Shown one piece after another: positions 56,132 to 64,000 of a DNA stretch of 64,000 bases. Under the pieces are notes generated by a model that did not search any database, was not told where the DNA came from, and saw only the letters and a program-made list of their open reading frames with translations. The stretch covers positions 310,001 through 374,000 of the forward strand of contig JAWWNJ010000026.1 of NCBI GenBank assembly GCA_037176885.1. The letters run 5' to 3'. The translations under genes were made by a program, and so were the position numbers. The stretch comes from Favolaschia claudopus (Eukaryota > Basidiomycota > Agaricomycetes > Agaricales > Mycenaceae). Numbering within the stretch: position 1 is the stretch's first letter; each line of letters starts with the position of its first letter.

Positions 56132-56709
56132 ATGAGCCGTCCCGAAAAATTGCGCTCCGGCGAGTACTGGCAAGATGTCCGCCGTCGATCCAAAGAAGCC
56201 AAGGCCGCACGCGAGGCGCGGATCGCTGGAGAAGGAGAATTTGCCCCATCACTATGCGACGGCGCGCAAGTCTTCACCTTCGCGCCAGGACACTCCCAAC
56301 CCTTCGTTAGTGTTCAGCATCCGGGCGGTCGATTGCTGCCGGTCTCTGGACCCTCAAATCCCCAGTCACTCGAGGCCCGCCGTCGGATGGAGAAGGAGGT
56401 TGGAAGGCAGAAGAAACGATGCCAGCGGGAAGCAGAAGAGCGTCGCGCGAGAACACAAGCTTTGCGGCAGGTGAGAAGCATGTTCCTGCAATCAGCCTTG
56501 GGCTCTATTCACGGAAGTCTCGTCAGAAGGCAGCAGATGCGGACGCCGCACTGCTCGCAAGGTTGCGGCGGGGTCGTGCCGAAAACAAGAGGCGTGCAGC
56601 GGAACATATCGACGCCGCGCGGCCATTGAAAAAGGTGTGTAGAGTGCTCTCACCCTTACAGTGCTCTCATGCCGCGAATCCCCAGCGTGTTGTCGAGCCC
56701 GTGAAGTAG
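56132..56709 (+). CDS. KDZ-associated basic coiled-coil protein (167 aa)
   Basis: Three exons in phase: 56132-56470, 56518-56634 and 56662-56709. MSRPEKLRSGEYWQDVRRRS opens the first basic helix (KEAKAAREARIAGEGEF). A middle part (VFTFAPGHSQPFVSVQHPGG) is followed by a second long helix (RRMEKEVGRQKKRCQREAEE and onward). It resembles 50246-50682 in composition but I cannot align them. It lies 660 bp downstream of the transposase on the same strand and probably belongs to the same element. No known domain. Confidence 0.6.
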
Positions 56710-56769
56710 GTTTTGCTTGTATTGAGATAGATTTTGCTTGTATTGAGATAGATTTTGCTTGTTTTCAAT
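56710..56769 (+). repeat. 21-bp tandem repeat right after the stop codon
   Basis: The unit attttgcttgtattgagatag occurs twice and begins a third time. A short hairpin (gcttccctca / tgagggagc) follows at 56775-56835. Confidence 0.75.
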
Positions 56770-56846
56770 CGAGCTTCCCTCAAAACAAAAGGCAGCAGTG
56801 AATGAGTGTGATTCATTGAATTCTGAGGGAGCGCAAGCAAGGTAAG

Positions 56847-57417
56847 TTATTGCGAAGAGGCACCGTTCGCGTTGTGGGCGTCGTCAGCCTCCGCGTCGCC
56901 GTTGCCAGCCCCCGCATCGGGTTGCTCCGTCCAACCGCCGCCCCACACTTTCCCTGCGTCTTGGTCCGCTACCACTCCCCGCCCGCCCTCAGGTTGCTCC
57001 GTCCCACCGCCGCCCCACACTTTCCCTGGGTCGTTGTCCACCGCCCACGCCGTCGACACTACACTCCATCCGCCGTCTTCGTCTTCAGTTTTCCACGGCG
57101 TATCCCACGCGCCAATACCCCAGGTGCTGTTCTCCTGGGTAATCACGTCCCATGCTTGAGCGTCGTCCGCCGCTTCGTCTGAGATTTGTTTGAGACTCAC
57201 TGATATACAGAAAGAACTTGAAAGCAGAAACTCACGATATGTAAGGCATATCTTGGCGCCTTTTTGCCAGGCACGTTGGTATTTTGGCCATTGCTGATGG
57301 CGGCGGACGCGGCGCGGGCGTCGATTAGTCCCAGCGGTCAAGAGAGTAGCTAGAAAATGTGTAGGAAATGAGATAATATGTCTTTGAAATTCACTCACAA
57401 AATTCGCGCTTGCACAT
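56847..57417 (-). CDS. Hypothetical small protein with duplicated Trp/Gly motif
   Basis: Starts at ATG 57417 (MCKREF), with introns of about 60 bp near 57395-57345 and 57240-57182; exons join in phase. A basic segment (TAGTNRRPRRVRRHQQWPKY, then RAWQKGAKICLTY) is followed by an acidic, Trp-rich half. GKVWGGGGTEQPEGGRG and GKVWGGGWTEQPDAGAG are tandem copies of one unit, with related AWDTPWKTEDEDGGWSVV before them. It ends ANGASSQ. No signal peptide and no known family. It is divergent from the gene at 57504, with only 86 bp between their starts. Confidence 0.5.
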
Positions 57418-57758
57418 GGCCAAAAGAGGAAGCCTGAGAGGTCGACAGCCCTGAAAAATAACAACAACATATATTGTGCACTCACCACGGTCGACCACTC
57501 GCCATGGCTCGCGCCAAAAAAAACATACCGCCAGGAAGAAAATCATCCTTCAAGGGGGAGAAAGAGCAATGGCTGGAGCAGTTCCAAGATCAGCTGCGGG
57601 ATGCTGGCGACGACCCCGGCACCGTCTACGACGACGCGACAAACACTTTCCTCCTTCGATACGGTTACGACCTGCCCTTCGCGCAAAACGTGGACGGCAA
57701 ACCTGAAGATAATCCTCCGAATATTGAGTCCAGGCTGTAAGATAAAGACTAAATGTAC

Positions 57759-57808
57759 TGGACACAGCCATATCATAATTTTCCTATTAACGCGGACACA
57801 GCCAGGGC
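57759..57808 (+). repeat. Left terminal inverted repeat of the 5.6-kb element
   Basis: Pairs with 63336-63385, one mismatch in 50. Confidence 0.92.
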
Positions 57809-60800
57809 CTGCATGTCTCCTCTCTAAAACCCTTTTTTCCCTGCCCTTTTTCCCGGCTCTGATCCCGGTTCAGCCGGCCTTTTCTTGCCCTATTTGGTTC
57901 CTGTTCGGGTCACCTGGACATCAATTTCTCATATATCATGATCCTAGCTTTAAATTTTAATCTTGTCCTGATAAGTAATTAGCTAAGTAAGTTACAGTGA
58001 TATAAATCCAGTTGTGATTGACATTGATTATCTTTCCAAAATGGCGGCTCTGATAGCTGGATTCAGCGAGGTTGACATCGCGACATCCCGAACAAGATCA
58101 CGTCATCTACCCCGCCCCAATTCAGCGCCATCAAAATCAATGGCGCTTGATGGCGCTTCACCGAATAATTTTAATTGCCAAGCAAATTTGAAAGTGAGGT
58201 TGAGTTTGAATCATTGTATGGATTCATAGTGAATGAAACTGAAGGAAGGTAGGCCACATTACGTTGTATCCACAAGGTGTACTCGGAGTTTAAGTTGTTA
58301 TGTACTTAGTCCCTTCAAAAACAATGTTTTCGACAACCCAGAGGTGTCTTTCCAATTGTTTTTCACTTCTAAACAGAAGTCTTGACTTCAGTTTTAATTT
58401 TTTTGAGTTGTTGTACCTTGATTCACAAAGCTTCAAACCCTGGAGGCGCTTTGCCCGTTGATGATCCGTGCACTAGGCACGTCTTGTTTGCGCATGTTGC
58501 GAACTCCATCTCCCATCACTCTTCCCATCGCCACACCTCTCCCTTATTGCACGGGCTGCCCTTCGCCTTCCAGGGCTTCTGCCAGGTTGCAACGCGCAAA
58601 ATGTAGTCATCTCTGTCGTGTATCATGTCTCCTCCCTTTCTGTACTGTATCACACCGTACAACCTCCGCGCCAACGCCGCCAAACCCTCCGCCAAACCCT
58701 CCATTCAGCTCCATTCAGCTTGCTCTTTGAAACCAGGTCCCGTTGTCACCATCACCTCGGGATTTTTGCAGCATATTGCTAGATACTTGAAGAACCTCTC
58801 TGCGTCCATACGGATAGCCTATTCCCGCCACTGTGCTGTCGTTGGTATTGGGTTCTGCCGTTCCACAGTTTTCGCGTCTGTATCGCATTGTAAGGCTTGG
58901 TGCGTGATATCAGACTGCATTCCGTGCTCATTGACTCACCCACCATTTTTAAATAGCGGCTCTCGCCATTCTGCACTCCGTTTTGCACCAGCCGCGATTC
59001 GTCGGTATTCTTTCCCCATTACCGCTGCTTCCCTGCATCCCGAAGCCCCTCTGTGCTCTCCCCCCATCATATACAACTCCATCTCATATTTCTAACTCGT
59101 CATTCGCCGTCTGGAAGCGCGAACGGCCTACTTACCGCCAGTCGCCTCGCCGTTTCGCCTCGTCCCTGCTGGCGCATGCTCGGGGGGCTGATTCTGTGTC
59201 TTCCCCATCCCCATACAACCTTAATTCGACCTCGGCGACGGCGATTCATCCGACCACCTTTCCGTATATATTATTGTTCACAGAATCACAGAATCTCTTT
59301 AAGATGGTGCGAACGCTGTTCGCAATTGATATTTTGACCTCCGACCTTCGCACTCGCGTCAACGCGAGACGCACATTCAAGTGCGTCGACCTGTTGTCTT
59401 CTCGCTCAGAACCCACCTACTCACTTAGTTGCCCAGTTTACCTGTGGCGACAACTCCGCCTTGGTTAGCGCAAGAAGGCAGAAGAACGAAAATTAAGGAA
59501 ACGTACCTGGTGTTAAAGGGAAGCGAAAACCACGGTATGTGTCTACGCTATCTTTTCCTTTACCTCTCTGCTCGCCGCCGCCTACCCGTTATTGCGGCGA
59601 CAAGCTCACTGCCGCCACTTCCGAGTCCACCTCTCGTCATCCCCGCCACGCAACCCGCCCCTCTCCTCCATCCCATCAACTCTCGGCGCCACGCCGACAT
59701 CTACCGCGCGCGCATGCTGCCGTCGTCCAATATGCAAATCCCTCCAATTTCGCGAATGCTAGCTTACCGAATCGGCTGTACATATCCTAAGTCATAAACT
59801 CAATCTATATCTCTTTCTGTATTCTAGTTACCAAGTCTTTTCAAATTTTCACCCCTTCCCAATGTTGCTGAGAGTGTTCAAGGAGCCGCTTAGGAGCGTG
59901 ACGAGAGGAGCGACATGAAGTCGCGTTCAAGCAACGTTTAAGCGCCCGTTAAGCGCTGCTGTGACACGGTGACAAGCGCCCGGCCCGGGTTTTGGCGGTC
60001 AACAAGCAGGACGTGTTCCACGACGATGAACGCGTTTTCGACGCGTTTCAACATCCAGAGAGCGTCCGAGGGCTATCAGAAGGCATATACTTCGAACACA
60101 CAGCTAAAAATACGCTCCACGAGGTGATAGTCGTATTCGATGACGAACTCCGAACGTTACAGCAAGGTAGCATGAATATTCTTCACCATAATCTCTAACT
60201 TCTTATTTTTTTGTATCATATTACACTGACACCACAGAGTGTTAATTTATTAGGTAGGATATGTCCTTACAAGTGTTCCTATCGACATTCTGAAGTTGAA
60301 GTGAGCCTCCAAGGTCGAAACGCAGGCGGCGGAAGATCCAAAACAAGTCCAGAAAGGATGAAAAACATCGTGAGGACAGAAATATAGGAGAGTTTTCACT
60401 CCTTTTGAGTTCTAATCTAATAATCACTCTAAATCAACAGTATGCATTCCCAATAACAGTACTTCAAGGAAACTGCTTCAAGTTGTGGTCAACGTAAAAC
60501 TGACGACCGGTGATCAGGATTAATTTCGCAGCGAGAAATTTAGCTGAGCGTGCTCGAAAGTCAGTGAGGATTCTATCACCAAGCTGACTAGTAAAAATGT
60601 ACGTACGTCTGCATCGTTTGCGGCCCCGAAATAAGAAAACAGACCATAAAACTACCTTATTGGGAACATGGCGTTGAGTATCGGCAACTCGGAGCGGATT
60701 TCCGCAGCCACTCGGGTTAGCTCCGAGAAGCGGATCAATCTGTGTGTTGCCACTTGCCTTCGTCACTCGCTGTTGTTGTCGATGAGCTGCCCGCCTTTGC

Positions 60801-60921
60801 TGTCTGCCATTCTACCTCTTTGCCGCTCCACACCATAGCATCTATCACCTTCGTCTCCGGAGTCTCCGCTTGTCACTGCATCCTTGTTTCGTCTCTCCCA
60901 CAACTTGTCTCGTCCTCTCAA
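57809..60921. other. Left interior of the 5.6-kb element, no supportable gene
   Basis: Several Ser/Pro/Arg-rich frames overlap on the plus strand between 58600 and 59800. They have no consistent splice sites or motifs. A short direct repeat (tccattcagc twice) lies at about 58701. Confidence 0.35.
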
Positions 60922-61720
60922 ATGGCAGGCCTATCTAGCCCTTGGCGATCTCTCGCAAATAGCAGACCTGAAGGCGCAATGGGCGGTCGTCTTCCCAATC
61001 TACATCTTGCCAATGGTCAACTGCTTCCCGCGCAACTCATTCCAACATGGGTGGACAAGACGCTACAGGAAGAAGAGTGGCCGTTGGAAGGCTACAAGGA
61101 CCAGGCGGCATTGGACGAAAGCAGAGAATGGACATCTCTTTTGGAAGGCGACGTTCACTCTGCGCTGGTGCGAGCCTTCATCGCTCACCGGATTCGGTTC
61201 CCAGCTCATTGTCCCCCAGTTGATCGCACAACCTACACCACAGACTGCGGCCGTGGAAGATATGTACAAAATAGGGGATCCCTTTGCGCCGCGCTGCTCA
61301 GAGATGGATAGGATGAGTCGACGGCCAAGGTACGTGTCTTTGTTGTCATTTCTCTCTCTTTTGCCCATTACGAATAATCTCTTCCGCGCACAGGGTATAT
61401 TCCATCCCTTGTTCATGAGCTTCCGCCGCAACCCAACAGCACATTTTGCAACTTCGGTAAATTCCGTCACCCCCGCCGACCCCCTACCATCTCTAGGTGA
61501 ACGATGCGCACCTCGCCAACCTCTCGGTGGGGACTGCGACACGGCAGACGGCGCCGACGTGGAGCAGACGCAGATCAGTAGCTTCCGCGCGCGGGAGCCG
61601 ACAATGGTGTTATCTCGCCGCGCTCTCGTGCGCTCGGTCATTTGCCGCTTCGTGTGCGTGTTGGGGGGCGCGCAGAGATCTGTCGAATGCCCCGCAGCGC
61701 GTACGACTCTCTCTTTCTTC
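60922..61720 (+). CDS. Putative spliced gene inside the 5.6-kb element
   Basis: From ATG 60922 one frame reads MAGLSSPWRSLANSRPEGAM, LPAQLIPTWVDKTLQEEEWP and LLEGDVHSALVRAFIAHRIR. Exon-like segments follow after plausible introns: EDMYKIGDPFAPRCSEMDRM to GTACGTG at 61330, GIFHPLFMSFRRNPTAHFAT to GTAAATTCC, and VNDAHLANLSVGTATRQTAP after CTCTAG at 61497. The frame change between the first two segments is unexplained. Not recognised. If real, it is cargo of the element or a captured host gene. Confidence 0.3.
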
Positions 61721-63335
61721 TGTATATATCCTTCTCCGGGTGGGAGTGGCGGCGCTTCGGTAAGCTCGTCCTGTTCAAAAGCACCCCTCATGCGTTAACC
61801 ACTACTTCAGTTTACCGTCCGTCTTGGATCAGACCCCAACTGTGGGTAATGAGGTGTTCGGCGGCGTTACTTGGGTACACACACATTTGTGACCAGACCG
61901 TCAGACCAGGTGCGTCCACTGATTGTAGCCTTCATTTATTGTGTACTGATTATATTTCTTTTGTCTATTCACAGTCTTGGTTTTCTCCCCTCCTTAACAC
62001 GTCCCTTTCGTTGAACTCGGGCTATCGTTTGCTGCGCAGCAAGTCTCTCCCGCCGAGAAAAGCAGATGTACGTATTTGCTGATCTCATTACACCTTCCAC
62101 CCTGACGCCTTCATGCCCTCAGACTACCGACCACTCACCACCATCACTTCCTCCTCAGCGGCTCCCTCACCTCTGTCTTTGATTAAATTCCCTACGCCAC
62201 CCACTCGCGCAGCGCTCCGTTCGCCCTACCACCTACGGGGCGGGTAGAAACGATACTCGCACCCGCACAGCCCGCACCTGTACCCCCCACCCTCCCAGTC
62301 GGGCGCCGCTTTTCCACAGCAGCAACGAGCATTTAGCACGCTCGCCGATGCTCCGTTTCGTCTCGTCTCGTCGACATCTGCAGCATTCAAGCCTTCCGCG
62401 ACGTCCCGCTACTTCAGATGTTTTACTAGATCTTGAGATGGCAACCGCCCGCATTCTGGCATCATAGACTTGGGTTGGGCTATGCTTCCCGTCCCTGACC
62501 GCCACGGCCTCCCCATCCTCACGGCCTCCTCCCTCCCCCGTCTCCCCCACCAAGTGCAAACCCTCCAAGCACACCGCCATACACGCTTCCACCACCTCCA
62601 TCCACCGCCCGCTCCTCCCCGCCTCCGACGACGCGCGGCGCCAAGAACGTTGCAAATTCAGCGCGCGTCCAACGAATCCGCCCCTCGGTCTTCGCGTCTC
62701 ATTACCCTACACATTGCCACCACCGGCATCATCGACACCTACTACCAAAAGCGACGCTCTGGGCACGCAGTCGGCGCCACATGCGCCCGCATTCATCACC
62801 CTCCCCAGCCGCCTGATCGCTGCGCCAAAAGCAGTCATTCCAGTACTGTCGCCGCAACTAGACTAGCAGACGCGTTCTTACTGTCTGCGCGGCACCGACG
62901 CCCGACCACGTTGATCATACGTACGTCGTATACGTCGCCGCAAAGCGGCCGGCAGACGGGTACGCTGCCCTTACCTAACCATTTCGGCAGAAACCGCTGT
63001 ATGGAGAGCGGGGAGAGCGGGAGCAAACAGCGGGCCAAGGACCCGAGCGTTTGGGATGGGCACAGAATGGAGGAGGGCATTTTCCAGAGTCGGGAATGAA
63101 TAGGAATAGTAAATTGTGCCAATTTCATTTTTCTCCTTTTTCGGATTGCGAGACGTTATGCTGTCTGGCGCTTACATTAGAGTAATCGCACATTTTTTAT
63201 AATGGAATTATTATCATGAATTATTTGAACATTTAATCAATGGCTGATTATCTACGGCTGATGGGAAGGCTGGGCTCCGAAACGGGCTGACCGGCGGCAG
63301 GTGAGCAGAAATAGGTGGGAAAAGAGGTGAGCCAA
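61721..63335. other. Right interior of the 5.6-kb element, no supportable gene
   Basis: Open frames at 62470-63099 (plus) end AKDPSVWDGHRMEEGIFQSR, but their upstream parts are low-complexity His/Pro/Arg. No motif. Confidence 0.3.
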
Positions 63336-63385
63336 GCCCTGGCTGTGTCCACGTTAATAGGAAAATTATGATATGGCTGTGTCCA
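63336..63385 (-). repeat. Right terminal inverted repeat of the 5.6-kb element
   Basis: Reverse complement of 57759-57808. Confidence 0.92.
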
Positions 63386-63649
63386 GTGGTGAAGGCTTTA
63401 TGTTACCACCACAGGTGGAATATTCCCCCAAATCCCGACAAGGTGGAAAAGGACCGCCGCGACGGCATACAAAAAAAACTTCGTGCTGTGAGCCAACAAT
63501 TTATCCTGAAACAATTCATAGGGCTGACATATTTGAGGCAGAAACTGGCTAATTACTTTCGGAACCGCTGGCGCGGCAAGAAAGTCCACACCGGTGCTAT
63601 TCAGAAGATTCTGGGCACTATGCAGAGCATGAGCGGCCCGACCGCGCGT

Positions 63650-64000
63650 TGATAAGCAGGCTATTAGGCTAGTAGTGGAATGTGCAGGAATTTGCGCGTT
63701 TTGCTAGCTAAGTACCTACCTATTAGGCTCAAGAGGGTTAGGATCAGTCCTGGATTGCTAACCAAGACACGGCCAAGTCAAGGCAGTACCTGGGCGTATC
63801 GTAAGGAAATCACCAGACCGAGCGACGTACCTCAAGTAAGGTATTTGGGCTCCGCTAAGAGTATAAAGCCTCTTGGGTCCACGAGTTGTCTGAATACCAC
63901 AAAAGGGACTTAACAAATGACCGTCCCACCTGTTACATACTCTAGCTAGACGAGCGGGCTGCCTGGCTAACCAACTGATCAGCCAAAACACCATGATCAG
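63650..64000 (+). repeat. Start of a gypsy LTR of the 18-kb family, plus orientation, runs off the window
   Basis: Begins TGATAAGCAGGC and matches the reverse complement of 44355 downward with scattered substitutions. It interrupts the coding frame ending SMSGPTAR. Whether it is a solo LTR or the 5' end of a full element cannot be seen. Confidence 0.9.

Larger units (their letters stand above)
50246..56709 (+). mobile_element. KDZ transposon gene cluster (ends unresolved)
   Basis: Four genes in one orientation with short gaps: a basic coiled-coil protein, an RNase H1 N-terminal-like protein, an intact KDZ transposase with CxC2 cysteine cluster, and another basic coiled-coil protein. Kyakuja-Dileera-Zisupton elements are expanded in Agaricomycetes. 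Terminal inverted repeats or a target duplication could not be identified by eye, so the limits given are those of the genes. Confidence 0.75.
57759..63385. mobile_element. 5.6-kb inverted-repeat element without a recognised transposase, inside an intron
   Basis: The 50-bp ends 57759-57808 and 63336-63385 are inverted copies with one mismatch: TGGACACAGCCATATC ... GGACACAGCCAGGGC. Each end contains the word GGACACAGCC twice, 34 bp apart. The target duplication is unclear; the flanking bases AC and GT extend the symmetry. The interior has pyrimidine-rich subterminal tracts and a putative spliced gene near 61 kb, but no KDZ, Academ, hAT, MULE or Harbinger motif. Probably non-autonomous or of an unrecognised type. 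Confidence 0.75.
57504..63649 (+). pseudogene. Member of a multicopy Agaricomycete family ('RYGYDLPF' type) with a transposon in its intron, cut by a gypsy LTR
   Basis: Ex. 1, 57504-57736, reads MARAKKNIPPGRKSSFKGEK ... LLRYGYDLPFAQNVDGKPED and ends at a GTAAGA donor. Exon 2 resumes at 63415 after a CACCACAG acceptor: WNIPPNPDKVEKDRRDGIQK ... LANYFRNRWRGKKVHTGAIQ ... SMSGPTAR. Joining them keeps the frame (233 bp plus one base). The original intron was only about 50 bp; a 5.6-kb inverted-repeat element now fills it. At 63650 a gypsy LTR interrupts the coding sequence, so the C-terminal part is lost from this window. The family (acidic linker, then W/YF-x-N/H-R basic helix) is common in Agaricomycetes; function unknown. 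The remnant at 5118-5544 belongs to the same broad family. Confidence 0.65.

Noticed and set aside
1..64000. CRISPR array, rRNA, tRNA or bacterial operon features
   Set aside because: None found. The gene structure is eukaryotic; the regular repeats present are LTR-internal tandem words, a microsatellite and palindromes.

Overview
This window reads as nuclear DNA of a filamentous basidiomycete, most likely an Agaricomycete. The genes have many short (about 45-65 bp) GT-AG introns, and the transposon repertoire (KDZ transposase with its CxC2 cysteine cluster, Academ-type DUF6589 transposase, Ty3/gypsy and Ty1/copia pol) is typical of that class. There are no operons, and no rRNA, tRNA or CRISPR array that I can see. 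It is a transposon-dense region in which elements are nested in one another, and I cannot name any ordinary housekeeping gene in it.

Layout. 0.5-1.9 kb: a 1.4-kb gag-only copia element. 5.1-6.5 kb: remnant of a multicopy Agaricomycete gene family cut by a gypsy LTR. 8-12 kb: an unrecognised broken spliced gene and a decayed copia pol. 14.65-22.1 kb: an Academ transposon with long terminal inverted repeats and two divergent genes, a DUF6589-type transposase (one frameshift) and a RecQ-like helicase. 22.6-24.6 kb: copia LTR and gag fragments, plus a gypsy integrase remnant holding a PIF/Harbinger-like MITE. 26.1-44.4 kb: an 18.2-kb gypsy element with near-identical LTRs and a GCGG target duplication. 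46.0-48.3 kb: two solo copia LTRs, each with a 5-bp target duplication. 50.2-56.7 kb: a KDZ cluster with an uninterrupted ten-exon transposase and three small companion genes. 56.8-63.6 kb: a divergent gene pair, one member of which has a 5.6-kb inverted-repeat element in its intron. 63.65 kb to the end: the start of another gypsy LTR of the 26-44 kb family.

The most unusual object is the 18.2-kb gypsy element. Its gag-pro-pol genes lie on the minus strand. Between pol and the 3' LTR it carries about 8 kb holding at least five genes on the opposite strand. These genes have introns, and four of them share a Zn2Cys6-like six-cysteine motif (C-x2-C-x6-C-x8-C-x2-C-x4..7-C). Because these introns are antisense to the genomic RNA, they would survive retrotransposition. 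Four of the five accessory genes read through cleanly, whereas gag, protease and RNase H of the same copy carry lesions. I know of no described element with this architecture.

Exon-intron models were made by eye from splice signals and reading phase. Those for the KDZ transposase, its two small flanking genes, the Academ helicase and accessory genes A, B and D were checked base by base for phase.
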